Source of the DNA: Parerythrobacter aestuarii
GTDB lineage: Bacteria > Pseudomonadota > Alphaproteobacteria > Sphingomonadales > Sphingomonadaceae
Assembly (NCBI RefSeq): GCF_030140925.1
Contig: NZ_JARBWD010000001.1
Location: 1,612,001-1,676,000 of the forward strand
Direction: 5' to 3'
Length of the DNA stretch: 64,000 bases
Positions 42,333-50,897 of the stretch are shown in pieces. The position numbers and the translations under genes are program-made. How positions within the stretch are numbered: position 1 is the first letter of the stretch; the number at the start of each line of letters is the position of its first letter. The notes beneath the pieces are model-generated. The model saw nothing but the letters and a program-made list of their open reading frames with translations. It was not told where the DNA came from and ran no database searches.

Positions 42333-43622
42333 ATGGCCGATCGGCCCGCGGGGTCCAACAAGCCCCATCTCGAATTGCACGTGCCCGAGCCGAAGTACCG
42401 GCCGGGTGACAAGGCCGACTTTTCCTATCTCGACATACCCGAGGCAGGGGCGCAGCCTCGGCCTGACGAAGCCTGCGACCCGCGTGAGACCACGCCGCTG
42501 GTGCATGACCTGATCCGTGTCCTGGGCGATGATGACAAGGCGCACGGGCCCTGGGATCCCAAGCTCGATCCGGACACGCTGCGCACAATGCTGCGGCATT
42601 TCTCCATGGTCCGCGCCTTCGATGAGCGCATGTTCCGCGGGCAGCGGCAGGGCAAGACCAGCTTCTACATGAAGTGTACCGGTGAGGAGGCGACCAGCGT
42701 CTCCGCCGCCATGGCGCTCGCCAGCGACGACATGGTGTTCCCGAGTTATCGCCAGCAGGGCATATTGATCGCGCGTGGCTACCCGCTGGTCGAGATGATC
42801 AACCAGATCTACTCGAACAAGGCCGACAAGCTGAAGGGCCGCCAGCTGCCGATCATGTATTCGAGCCGCGAGCACAGCTTCTTCTCGATTTCCGGCAACC
42901 TTGCGACCCAGCTGCCGCAGGCGGTCGGTTGGGCGATGGCGAGCGCTTCGAAGAACGACAGTCGCATCGCCGCGACCTGGGTGGGTGAGGGCTCGACCGC
43001 CGAGGGTGACTTCCACGCCGCCTGCACCTTCGCCACTGTCTACAACGCGCCGGTCATCTTCAACGTCGTGAACAACCAGTGGGCGATTTCGAGCTTTTCA
43101 GGGTTCGCCGGGGCGGAACGGACGACTTTTGCGGCGCGCGGCCTCGGCTATGGCATCGCCTCGCTTCGCGTCGACGGGAACGATCCGCTGGCGGTCTATG
43201 CTGCCGAACGCTGGGCCGCCAACCGCGCCCGCGCCAACGGGGGGCCGACGCTGATCGAGCACTTCACTTACCGTTCCGAGGGGCACTCGACTTCGGACGA
43301 TCCCAGCGCCTACCGCAGCGCGCAGGAGCGCGAGGAATGGCCGCTGGGCGATCCGATCAACCGGCTCAAGAAACATCTCATCGCCATCGGGGGGTGGGAT
43401 GAAGATCGACACGCGGCGATGGACCTCGAAGCCGCAGAATACGTAAAGACCACGACCAAGGAGGCCGAGAAGAACGGCATTCTAGGCCATGGCTTGCACC
43501 AGCCGTTCCGGACGATGTTCCAGGACGTATACGAAGAACTGCCCTGGCACCTTGAAGAGCAGGCCGCGCAGGCGCGCCGCGAGCGCGAGGTCAAATGGCC
43601 CGGAGAGGAGCCCTGGTCATGA
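42333..43622 (+). CDS. bkdA1: Branched-chain 2-oxoacid dehydrogenase E1 component, alpha subunit
   Basis: 429 residues, ATG with GGGGAGAG upstream. Thiamine-diphosphate motif GEGSTAEGDFHAA to NNQWAIS, and the phosphorylation-loop-like YRSEGHSTSDDPSAYR, which is characteristic of branched-chain rather than pyruvate E1 alpha. The 45-residue N-terminal extension is also usual for BCKDH. With E1 beta it decarboxylates the 2-oxoacids from valine, leucine and isoleucine, feeding acyl-CoA catabolism and branched fatty-acid primers. First gene of a three-gene operon. Confidence 0.93.
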   Translation: MADRPAGSNKPHLELHVPEPKYRPGDKADFSYLDIPEAGAQPRPDEACDPRETTPLVHDLIRVLGDDDKAHGPWDPKLDPDTLRTMLRHFSMVRAFDERMFRGQRQGKTSFYMKCTGEEATSVSAAMALASDDMVFPSYRQQGILIARGYPLVEMINQIYSNKADKLKGRQLPIMYSSREHSFFSISGNLATQLPQAVGWAMASASKNDSRIAATWVGEGSTAEGDFHAACTFATVYNAPVIFNVVNNQWAISSFSGFAGAERTTFAARGLGYGIASLRVDGNDPLAVYAAERWAANRARANGGPTLIEHFTYRSEGHSTSDDPSAYRSAQEREEWPLGDPINRLKKHLIAIGGWDEDRHAAMDLEAAEYVKTTTKEAEKNGILGHGLHQPFRTMFQDVYEELPWHLEEQAAQARREREVKWPGEEPWS

Positions 43623-44674
43623 GCGACGTGAAGGAACAGGCTGTGGCGAAAGCGGGCACCGAGCGGCGGCTCAACATGATCGAGGCGATCAATGACGCGC
43701 TCGACATCATGCTGGAGCGCGATCCGAACGTTATCATCATGGGCGAGGACGTGGGCTACTTTGGCGGCGTGTTCCGCGCCACGGCTCACCTGCAAGAGAA
43801 ATATGGCAAGAACCGCGTCTTTGACACGCCAATTTCCGAATGCGGCATTATCGGCGCCGCGGTGGGGATGGGGGCTTATGGCCTGCGCCCGGTGCCGGAA
43901 ATCCAGTTTGCCGACTACATCTATCCCGGGCTCGACCAGCTGATCTCCGAAGCGGCGCGGCTGCGCTATCGCTCGGCCTGCGACTATATCGCGCCGATGA
44001 CCGTGCGGTCGCCCTTTGGCGGCGGCATCTTCGGCGGCCAGACCCACAGCCAGAGCCCGGAGGCGCTGTTCACCCATGTGGCGGGCCTCAAGACAGTGAT
44101 CCCATCGACACCCTATGATGCGAAGGGCCTGCTGATCAGCTGCATCGAAGATGATGATCCGGTCATCTTTTTCGAGCCAAAGCGCATCTATAACGGTCCG
44201 TTCTCAGGATATTACGACAAGCCGGTCGAGCCGTGGAAAAAGCACCAGGACAGCGCTGTGCCGGAAGGGCACTACACAATCCCGCTGGGGAAGGCGCGGG
44301 TGGTGACCGAGGGCGAGCAGCTGACCGTGCTTGCTTATGGCACCATGGTCCATGTGGCCGAGGCGGTCTGCCGCGAGAAAGGCGTCGATGCCGAAATTCT
44401 CGACCTGCGCACGTTGGTCCCGCTCGATATCGAAGCTATCGAAGCCTCTGTCGCGAAGACCGGCAGGTGCATGATCGTGCATGAGGCCACCCGCACCTCC
44501 GGCTTCGGCGCGGAGCTTTCCGCCCTTGTACAGGAACGCTGCTTCTATCACCTCGAAGCCCCGATCGAACGTGTGACCGGTTTCGACACTCCCTATCCGC
44601 ACAGCCTCGAGTGGGCCTATTTCCCTGGCCCGATCCGCATCGGTGAGGCCATCGACAAGCTTTTGAAGGACTAA
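43619..44674 (+). CDS. bkdA2: Branched-chain 2-oxoacid dehydrogenase E1 component, beta subunit
   Basis: 351 residues from the ATG at 43619, which overlaps the E1 alpha stop (ATGA). Transketolase-like E1 beta: MIEAINDALDIMLERDPNVIIMGEDVGYFGGVFRAT, then FDTPISECGIIGAAVGMGAYGLRPVPEIQFADY, RSPFGGGIFGGQTHSQSPE and LRTLVPLDIEAIEASVAKTGR. The FGGVFRAT and GGQTHSQSPE forms fit BCKDH E1 beta. It completes the alpha2beta2 thiamine enzyme with the preceding gene. Confidence 0.94.
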   Translation: MSDVKEQAVAKAGTERRLNMIEAINDALDIMLERDPNVIIMGEDVGYFGGVFRATAHLQEKYGKNRVFDTPISECGIIGAAVGMGAYGLRPVPEIQFADYIYPGLDQLISEAARLRYRSACDYIAPMTVRSPFGGGIFGGQTHSQSPEALFTHVAGLKTVIPSTPYDAKGLLISCIEDDDPVIFFEPKRIYNGPFSGYYDKPVEPWKKHQDSAVPEGHYTIPLGKARVVTEGEQLTVLAYGTMVHVAEAVCREKGVDAEILDLRTLVPLDIEAIEASVAKTGRCMIVHEATRTSGFGAELSALVQERCFYHLEAPIERVTGFDTPYPHSLEWAYFPGPIRIGEAIDKLLKD

Positions 44675-44678
44675 CCCC

Positions 44679-45941
44679 ATGGCAAAGTTTGTATTCAACA
44701 TGCCTGATGTGGGCGAAGGTGTTGCCGAGGCTGAAATCGTCGAGTGGCACGTCAAGGTCGGCGACACGGTGTCGGAAGACCAGCATCTGGTCGATGTGAT
44801 GACCGACAAGGCAACGATCGATATCGAGAGCCCGGTCGACGGCAAGGTACTCGAAATCGCCGGCGAGCCAGGCGATGTGGTGTCGGTCGGCGCAATGCTG
44901 CTGGTGATCGAAGTCGAGGGTGAAGTTCCCGAAGAGGTCGAAGAAGCCAGCGCGGCAGTTGCGGATGAGGCTCCTGCGCCTGAACCGGTGTCTGCGCCCG
45001 CTCCAGAACCGGTACCTGCGCCAGCACCCGTACCGAGCCCGGCACCCGCACCGGCAGCGGCGCAGAAGGTTGAGAGCAAGGTCCTCGCCTCCCCCGCCGT
45101 CCGCGCCCGCGCCAGGGATCTCGGCATCGACCTCGGCGATGTTAAGCCCGCTGAAGACGGCCGTATCCGCCACAGCGATCTCGACGCGTACCTGTCCTAC
45201 ACCGGCGGTTTCAGCGCAGCAGCGCCGACGCGCGGCGACGAAGAGATCAAAGTCATCGGCATGCGCCGCCGCATTGCCGAGAACATGGCCGCAGCCAAGC
45301 GCCACATCCCGCATTTCACCTATGTCGAGGAATGCGACGTCACCGATCTTGAGGCCATGCGGGCCCAGCTCAACGCCAATCGCGGAGAAAAGCCCAAGCT
45401 GACGATCCTGCCGCTGCTGATCACGGCGATCTGCAAGACATTGCCGGATTTCCCGATGATCAATGCCCGCTACGACGACGAGGGCGACGTAGTGACACGG
45501 CACGGTGCGGTGCACATGGGCATGGCGGCGCAAACCGACGCGGGACTGATGGTCCCGGTCATTCGCAACGCCCAGTCGCACAATATCTGGCAGCTCGCCA
45601 ACGAGATCGCTCGGCTTGCCGAGGCGGCGCGAACCGGCAAGGCCAAGTCGGAAGAACTGTCCGGGGGTACTCTTACCGTTACGTCACTCGGCCCGCTGGG
45701 CGGGGTTGCCACGACCCCGGTCATCAACCGGCCCGAAGTCGCGATCATCGGCCCCAACCGGATTATCGAGCGCCCGATGTTCGTGCCTGATGGCATGGGC
45801 GGCGAGCGGATCGCGAAGCGCAAGCTGATGAATATCTCGATCAGCTGCGACCACCGCGTGGTTGATGGCTATGATGCTGCGAGCTTCATCCAGGCGCTCA
45901 AGCGACTGACAGAGGCTCCGGCGCTGATTCTTGCGGTTTGA
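44679..45941 (+). CDS. bkdB: Branched-chain 2-oxoacid dehydrogenase E2 (lipoyl acyltransferase)
   Basis: 420 residues. One N-terminal lipoyl domain with MTDKATIDIESP (lipoyl lysine about 44), a long Ala/Pro/Glu linker (about 88-125), the peripheral subunit-binding domain VLASPAVRARARDLGIDL, and a catalytic core ending DHRVVDGYDAASF with the His and Asp of the acyltransferase site. The core of the dehydrogenase complex; E3 (dihydrolipoamide dehydrogenase) is not encoded in the window, so it must be supplied from elsewhere. Confidence 0.94.
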   Translation: MAKFVFNMPDVGEGVAEAEIVEWHVKVGDTVSEDQHLVDVMTDKATIDIESPVDGKVLEIAGEPGDVVSVGAMLLVIEVEGEVPEEVEEASAAVADEAPAPEPVSAPAPEPVPAPAPVPSPAPAPAAAQKVESKVLASPAVRARARDLGIDLGDVKPAEDGRIRHSDLDAYLSYTGGFSAAAPTRGDEEIKVIGMRRRIAENMAAAKRHIPHFTYVEECDVTDLEAMRAQLNANRGEKPKLTILPLLITAICKTLPDFPMINARYDDEGDVVTRHGAVHMGMAAQTDAGLMVPVIRNAQSHNIWQLANEIARLAEAARTGKAKSEELSGGTLTVTSLGPLGGVATTPVINRPEVAIIGPNRIIERPMFVPDGMGGERIAKRKLMNISISCDHRVVDGYDAASFIQALKRLTEAPALILAV

Positions 45942-46385
45942 TCAGCGCACGATCGCGCTGTAGCTGAACACTCCACGGCCAAGGGCAGCCTGCGCGTTAC
46001 TGACTTGCCAGCGCAAGTGCGTCACGTCCTCGGGACTGGCTTTGCGTGATCCAGTTCGCAGTTTGGTGAGATGGCCCCAGCTCTTGCCGCCATCGATCGA
46101 CACTTCGGGTTCGTGTCCACCGCTGCGCTGGTAAGCGAGGTCGCGCGGCACACGGCTCGAAACGGTGAAGCTGTCACTGCGCCCTGCTGCGCTCCAGTTG
46201 AGCATGAGGACAACCGAATCGCCCCGTCGCAGCTCGTAGGCCGGCTCCAGCGCACGCACTATTCGATTGCCGTCGCGTTCGGCACGTTCGATGTAGACTG
46301 ACCGCTCGATTTCGATCCCGGCTTGTGCTGCAACTGCACCTGCGGCGAGGCTGGCGATACTCATGAACAGCATCAATGTACGCAC
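45942..46385 (-). CDS. Secreted protein of unknown function
   Basis: 147 residues. Signal peptide MRTLMLFMSIASLAAGAVAAQA with cleavage near 22. The mature part looks beta-rich (VYIERAERDGNRIVRALEP, DSVVLMLNWSAAG, SFTVSSRVPRDLAYQ), suggesting an immunoglobulin-like or DUF11-like fold in the periplasm or envelope. No cysteines or catalytic motif visible. It ends at the base after the E2 stop in convergent orientation. Promoter must lie in 46386-46563, which also holds a TTAA-N7-GTAA CtrA-like half match. Function not recognised. Confidence 0.65.
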   Translation of the reverse strand: MRTLMLFMSIASLAAGAVAAQAGIEIERSVYIERAERDGNRIVRALEPAYELRRGDSVVLMLNWSAAGRSDSFTVSSRVPRDLAYQRSGGHEPEVSIDGGKSWGHLTKLRTGSRKASPEDVTHLRWQVSNAQAALGRGVFSYSAIVR

Positions 46386-46563
46386 GGCCTACCCCCCGTT
46401 TGCCAGCGAATTGCGGTGCTTCGTGAAGTGCCGGAAAGAGCCGAATATATGGTTAACGGGTCAGTAAATTTCCGGCCTGAGAAATTTGCGTTCAATCCTT
46501 GTTGACAGCCTTGGGAGCCTGCCCTAATTGCGCCGCTCCCAAGAGGCGCTGACGCGCAAATGC

Positions 46564-46640
46564 GCGGGTGTAGCTCAGTTGGTTAGAGTATCGGCCTGTC
46601 ACGCCGAGGGTCGCGGGTTCGAGTCCCGTCACTCGCGCCA
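46564..46640 (+). tRNA. tRNA-Asp (anticodon GTC)
   Basis: Acceptor GCGGGTG/CACTCGC with one G-U pair, D-arm AGCTCAGTTGGTTAGAGT, anticodon stem CGGCC/..GCCG enclosing TGTCAC (anticodon GTC), T-arm GCGGGTTCGAGTCCCGT, discriminator G and encoded CCA at 46638-46640. Confidence 0.96.
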
Positions 46641-46776
46641 CTTGGGACCTAACCCTTCATTCTGAAGTCCCGGCCGCAGCTCCTTGCAGCTTGCGACCGT
46701 GCTAGCAATTCTATCCTTGAGCTTTGCCGCGTGTCGGGCAAGTGTCGCCAACAACGCGATACAGGGAGAGAATGCC

Positions 46777-47751
46777 ATGAAGACTGCCATCACCGAAATG
46801 TTCGGAATCAAGCACCCCATTATCCAGGGCGGGATGCACTACGTGGGGTTCGCCGAGATGGCAGCGGCGGTCTCCAATGCGGGCGGGCTGGGGATCATTA
46901 CGGGCCTGACGCTGGGTACCCCGGAAAAGCTCGCCAATGAGATCGCCAAGTGCAAGGACATGACCGACAAGCCGTTCGGTGTGAACCTGACCTTCCTGCC
47001 CAGCCTGACCCCGCCGGACTATCCCGGCCTGGTCAAGGCGATCATCGATGGCGGCGTCAAGGCGGTGGAGACTGCCGGCCGCAACCCGGTACAGGTGATG
47101 CCCGCGTTGAAGGATGCGGGGATCAAGGTGATCCACAAATGCACCAGCGTGCGCCACAGCCTGAAAGCGCAGGAGATCGGCTGCGATGCCGTTTCGGTGG
47201 ATGGTTTCGAATGCGGCGGACATCCGGGCGAGGATGATATCCCGAACTTCATCCTGCTGCCCCGCGCGGCCGACGAGTTGGAAATTCCTTTCGTTTCCTC
47301 GGGCGGCATGGCCGATGGGCGCAGCCTCGTCGCTTCGCTCGCCATGGGTGCAGCAGGCATGAACATGGGCACGCGCTTTATCGCCACCAAGGAAGCGCCG
47401 GTGCACGAGAACGTGAAGAAGGCCATCGTCGCCGCCAGCGAACTCGACACTCGACTCGTCATGCGTCCGCTGCGCAATACCGAGCGGGTGATGACAAATG
47501 ATGCGGTCGAGGAACTGCTCAAGATCGAGAAAGAGAAGGGCGACGATCTCAAGTTCGAGGACATTATCGAACAGGTCGCCGGGATCTATCCGCGCATCAT
47601 GACCGAAGGCGACATGGATGCGGGCGCGTGGAGCTGTGGCATGGTTGCCGGGCTGATCCATGACATCCCGACCTGCCAGGAACTGATCGACGGGATCATG
47701 CAGCAGGCCGAGGACATTATTGCCCGGATGAACAGGCTGCAGGCGGGCTAA
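46777..47751 (+). CDS. Nitronate monooxygenase (2-nitropropane dioxygenase family)
   Basis: 324 residues from the ATG at 46777, with AGGGAGAG just upstream. An FMN-binding TIM barrel: IKHPIIQGGMHYVGFAEMAAAVSNAGGLG at the N-terminus, FGVNLTFLPS, VSVDGFECGGHPGE and FVSSGGMADGRSLVASLAMGAAGMNMGTRF as the FMN-phosphate loop. Family members oxidise nitronates such as propionate-3-nitronate; some related enzymes are enoyl reductases (FabK-like), so the exact reaction is not certain. Upstream in-frame codons to 46684 overlap non-conserved sequence and are not used. Confidence 0.88.
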   Translation: MKTAITEMFGIKHPIIQGGMHYVGFAEMAAAVSNAGGLGIITGLTLGTPEKLANEIAKCKDMTDKPFGVNLTFLPSLTPPDYPGLVKAIIDGGVKAVETAGRNPVQVMPALKDAGIKVIHKCTSVRHSLKAQEIGCDAVSVDGFECGGHPGEDDIPNFILLPRAADELEIPFVSSGGMADGRSLVASLAMGAAGMNMGTRFIATKEAPVHENVKKAIVAASELDTRLVMRPLRNTERVMTNDAVEELLKIEKEKGDDLKFEDIIEQVAGIYPRIMTEGDMDAGAWSCGMVAGLIHDIPTCQELIDGIMQQAEDIIARMNRLQAG

Positions 47752-49202
47752 TTCCTCGTCAGCGAGGAGAGCCGTTCAAGGTTCGCCTCGTGTTCCTCCT
47801 TGGTGATCCGGTAGCGGCTGATGGCAAAGATCATTGACAGCCATAGTAGCAGCAGGCTGGGAGCGTAGAGCGCGCCCAGCCACCACAGTGTGTCGGCCGG
47901 AACGTCCGCAGCGTTCTCCTGGCCCTGCGGGAAAGACACTGCCGACAGGATCAGCCCGCCGATAAAGGAACCAAGCCCGACCGTGCATTTGCGGGTGAAG
48001 GTCACCGCAGCATAAAACACGCCCTCTGAGCGGCGGCCGGTGCGCAGCTCGCTGCTTTCAACGAGATCTGCGATCATCGAATAAAGGACAGCCTGCAAAG
48101 CAATGATAAGGCTCAGGTCGAACAGGTTGATTGCTGCCACCAGCGGAAACAGGATCGGGTCCCCATTGTCCGGCATTAGGTCGAACAGGCGCAGGATCAC
48201 CGGCATTGGCGCAACGGTGAAGGCGACGAGGCCCATGATGACGACGGCCTTCTTCTTGCCCCACCAACGCACAGTTCTGGGCGCAATGAAAAAGCCGACA
48301 ATGGCCGAGAAGAAGACCGACGCGGTCCAGAGGAACTGCTGGAAGCTGGAAAAGCCCCAGAAGTATGTCAGGATGGTGAAGGCCAGCGCGGCAGCGAGAC
48401 CGGTCGCGATCGAACCCAGCATCGTCGCCACAAACAGCGCCAGGAAGCTCTTTTCGCGGAGGGTTTCGAACATTTCGCCAAACAGCTTGCGCAGGGAGAA
48501 GGCGCTCTTTTCTGGCGGCTGCCGCAGCTGCGGAATATTTCGGTGTGTGAAAAGCGACGACACAACGATGGCGGTGAACATCAGCGCAGAGGCAATAACA
48601 CCATAGGTTGCATAGCCATCGCGGTTGAGGATGCCGAGCTTGTAGGTCGCGGTTGGAACCAGCAGCGCGCCAAACATCAGGACCGTCATGGCATTGCCGC
48701 CGATCCAGCCGAACATGATGCGGTAGCTCTGCAGGCTGGCGCGTTCCTGGTAGTCGGAGGAGAGCTCGGGCAGAAGTGCGGCGCTGGGTGTTTCGTAGAA
48801 AGTGATAAAGGTGCGGATTAGCACCGCAAGACCGAGCAGATACACGAACAGCTCGCCCTGGCTCCAGTCGGGTGGGTTCCACAAGAGGTAGTAGCTGGCG
48901 GCGACAGGGATAGCTGAAGCATACATGAAAGGGTGTCTGCGGCCCCACCGTGAATGCAGGTTGTCGGACCAATAGCCCACCAACGGGTCGCTGATGGCAT
49001 CGAGCACCAGCGCAATGAGGATGGCGAGGCCGACTAGGCCTGGTTCAAGGCCCACCACCGTGCCGTAGAACAGCAGGAGGAAGTAATTGAACCCCCCGTC
49101 CTTGACCCCGAAGGCGACCGAGCCAAATCCATAAGCGAGCTTGGTTCCGATGCCCGGAGCATCGGCCGCGCGATCAGGCGAAGCGGTTGGTTGTGCAGCC
49201 AG
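47748..49202 (-). CDS. GPH-type MFS sugar/cation symporter, apparent CTG start
   Basis: 484 residues if started at CTG 49202. The membrane protein has about 12 helices and the GPH/melibiose-symporter signature DAISDPLVGYWSDNLHSRWGRRHPFM. The first in-frame GTG (49058) would delete the first helix, KLAYGFGSVAFGVKDGGFNYFLLLFYG, which is strongly conserved in this family. Between the in-frame TAG and 49058 there is no ATG, GTG or TTG. A strong AAGGGAGAG ends six bases before CTG 49202. The start is therefore probably CTG, giving a normal family length. Substrate unknown. The 3' end overlaps the monooxygenase stop by a few bases. Confidence 0.85.
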   Translation of the reverse strand: MAAQPTASPDRAADAPGIGTKLAYGFGSVAFGVKDGGFNYFLLLFYGTVVGLEPGLVGLAILIALVLDAISDPLVGYWSDNLHSRWGRRHPFMYASAIPVAASYYLLWNPPDWSQGELFVYLLGLAVLIRTFITFYETPSAALLPELSSDYQERASLQSYRIMFGWIGGNAMTVLMFGALLVPTATYKLGILNRDGYATYGVIASALMFTAIVVSSLFTHRNIPQLRQPPEKSAFSLRKLFGEMFETLREKSFLALFVATMLGSIATGLAAALAFTILTYFWGFSSFQQFLWTASVFFSAIVGFFIAPRTVRWWGKKKAVVIMGLVAFTVAPMPVILRLFDLMPDNGDPILFPLVAAINLFDLSLIIALQAVLYSMIADLVESSELRTGRRSEGVFYAAVTFTRKCTVGLGSFIGGLILSAVSFPQGQENAADVPADTLWWLGALYAPSLLLLWLSMIFAISRYRITKEEHEANLERLSSLTRN

Positions 49203-49264
49203 CTTTGTCTCTCCCTTATAGGGAGGCTAGCCGGTTGCAGGGCGGCGTCAACAACGCTGGTCGA

Positions 49265-49480
49265 TTACTTTGCGCTTCCTGTCTCCATCCACACCAGGAA
49301 GTGCCGCAGCGGTAGTAGCCAGATCACGCCGAGAACGAGGTAGACTATGGTTTGGAACGCCACATGCCAGTCGCCGATCAGCTCCGGCACATAGCGCGCA
49401 ATGACCAGGGCATAGGCGACGAGCGCGACGATCAGGATAAGGATCCCGACGGGAATGCGCCAGGTTGGCTCAGTTCTCAT
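49265..49480 (-). CDS. DUF2842 family small membrane protein
   Basis: 71 residues: RTEPTWRIPVGILILIVALVAYALVIARYV, then a second helix TIVYLVLGVIWLLPLRHFLVWMETG. The RxxP...W/G-TWRIP start and the LPLR-x-x-x-x-WMETG end match the alphaproteobacterial DUF2842 family, two-helix inner-membrane proteins without known function. The ATG overlaps the stop of the formyl-THF cyclo-ligase gene by four bases, so they form one transcript. Confidence 0.85.
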   Translation of the reverse strand: MRTEPTWRIPVGILILIVALVAYALVIARYVPELIGDWHVAFQTIVYLVLGVIWLLPLRHFLVWMETGSAK

Positions 49481-50091
49481 GCAAAAGGTCCGTATATCCG
49501 GGTCGGCGTGATAACTGCATCGAGCTGCTGGTCATGCGGTTCGAGAGGAAGGGATTCCACCAGCTGGACATCCCACGCAAGACCGACCTTGGTCTTGCCC
49601 GGATGGGCATCAAGCCAGCGATCGTAATGCCCACCGCCCTGGCCCAGCCGATGCCCATCGGCAGTAAATCCGACCAATGGCATGAACAGGACATCCGGCT
49701 CCATCGTTTCGGCATCGGGGGCCGGCTGCATGATTCCGAAAGGGCCTTTTGCAAGATCGCTTGCGCCGAATGGATCAGTATGAGTCGCGAACTCCATCGT
49801 GGAATCGCGCTGGGCAAAGCGGGGCAGGACAATCGCATGACCTCGCTCGTAAAAGAACTTTGCATAGGACGCCGTCGGCGCTTCATCCGGGGTAGAGTGA
49901 TAGAGCCCGATGACCGCATCATCGGCAATCATCGCAAGCAAGGGAGCGGGTGGCCGATTGAACAGAAGCGCGCGGATAGCCTTAGGCTGCGCTCCTACAT
50001 GGTCGCGCCGGAACTGGCGCAGTGATTTCCGGAGCTCTTGCTTGTCCTGCACTGAGTACTCTCTCCGAAAATCGAGTGGCGGAACCACCAT
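49477..50091 (-). CDS. 5-formyltetrahydrofolate cyclo-ligase
   Basis: 204 residues. It converts 5-formyl-THF to methenyl-THF with ATP, recovering storage folate. The N-terminal KQELRKSLRQFRRDHV, the PLVGFTADGHRLGQGGGHYDRWL nucleotide and folate-binding block near 145, and VGLAWDVQLVESLPLEPHDQQLDAVITP are all typical. Gene order zapA - structured RNA - this gene repeats the proteobacterial zapA-ssrS-fau arrangement. Coupled to the DUF2842 gene downstream. Confidence 0.95.
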   Translation of the reverse strand: MVVPPLDFRREYSVQDKQELRKSLRQFRRDHVGAQPKAIRALLFNRPPAPLLAMIADDAVIGLYHSTPDEAPTASYAKFFYERGHAIVLPRFAQRDSTMEFATHTDPFGASDLAKGPFGIMQPAPDAETMEPDVLFMPLVGFTADGHRLGQGGGHYDRWLDAHPGKTKVGLAWDVQLVESLPLEPHDQQLDAVITPTRIYGPFA

Positions 50092-50102
50092 GGGTCGTTG
50101 CC

Positions 50103-50255
50103 CGAGAAATCCTCTGACGCCTAAACGTCAGGTGGGCGCCGTTTACCCTGGTCCCCAGGACGAACCCGTTAACCAGGGCAGGGACAGCTCCCTAGGATTG
50201 CTTATAGCCTCAGGGATATTCAAACGGCTCGTGCCGGGCAGTCCCGCCGCCTGGC
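50103..50255 (-). ncRNA. ssrS: Probable 6S RNA
   Basis: The 167-base space between zapA and the cyclo-ligase gene is the standard location of ssrS. On the minus strand GCCGTTT (50228-50222) pairs with AAACGGC (50144-50138); inside, CCCTGGT pairs with ACCAGGG, and TCCCT/AGGGA form a further helix, giving a long, interrupted rod with an open centre as in 6S RNA. Outside, CAGG...GGG pairs with CCC.CCTG. A CTGACG/CGTCAG hairpin (50114-50131) follows at the 3' end, perhaps a terminator. 6S RNA binds the housekeeping polymerase in stationary phase. Ends are approximate. Confidence 0.65.
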
Positions 50256-50258
50256 TAT

Positions 50259-50897
50259 TTAGGATGGAGTGCTCGACGTCTCAAGTTTGGCGACGCAGTT
50301 TTCTAGCAATTCGGCAAACCGTTCGAGTGAGGGGGCGAGATCGGGATCCGTCATTGCTGCTGTCGGATTGGGGAAACTCTGCCGCTCGCTACTGGCAGGA
50401 AGTTCCGCAAGACGCTGTTCAAACGTATCCCTCTCCCGCTTGGCGGTCGCAAGTTCCGCATCCAGGCGAGACTTTTCCGCGTCAGCTTCCATAACGGCGA
50501 TCTTGAACCGCTCGTTGTCCGCTGCGAGGTCATTATACTTGTTCGCTTCTTGCTGGTTGGCCGATTGAAGCCTGTCGAGTTCGCGTTCCAGGTCGGCGAC
50601 GCGCACCTTGAGCTTTTCCGCCTGACTGACGGCAAGATCTGCCTCCCGCTTTGCGTTCGCGACATGGGTATCTGTGGCGGCCAGGTCTGCTGCGGCCTTT
50701 TCGGCAGTCAGCTGCGCGCGGTGGAGATCATCTGCCAGCTGCAGCGTGGCAAACAGGAGATTTTGCGAATAACGCGGCGCGAGCTGCTGAAATTTGGCGT
50801 CAATCTGTGCGCCGAGATTCTGGATATGCGGTTCGTCACCGGGTTGGCAGGCGATGGCAAAGGTTCGCCCACCGACCGTAAGATTGAGTGTGTTCAT
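50259..50897 (-). CDS. zapA: Cell-division protein ZapA with extended coiled coil
   Basis: 212 residues, about twice the usual ZapA length. The first 60 residues are the ZapA head (LNLTVGGRTFAIACQPGDEPHIQNLGAQIDAKF, then FATLQLADDL), which binds FtsZ and bundles protofilaments. Residues 65-175 form a long uninterrupted coiled coil rich in Ala, Glu, Lys and Gln, followed by a Pro-rich hinge and a short C-terminal helix. The extended coil may span further between filaments or engage a ZapB-like partner. Its ATG overlaps the stop of a small coiled-coil gene. Confidence 0.88.
   Translation of the reverse strand: MNTLNLTVGGRTFAIACQPGDEPHIQNLGAQIDAKFQQLAPRYSQNLLFATLQLADDLHRAQLTAEKAAADLAATDTHVANAKREADLAVSQAEKLKVRVADLERELDRLQSANQQEANKYNDLAADNERFKIAVMEADAEKSRLDAELATAKRERDTFEQRLAELPASSERQSFPNPTAAMTDPDLAPSLERFAELLENCVAKLETSSTPS

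Noticed and set aside
46684..46776. Extended N-terminus of the nitronate monooxygenase
   Set aside because: Hydrophobic, unconserved codons before a strong ribosome site and ATG at 46777.
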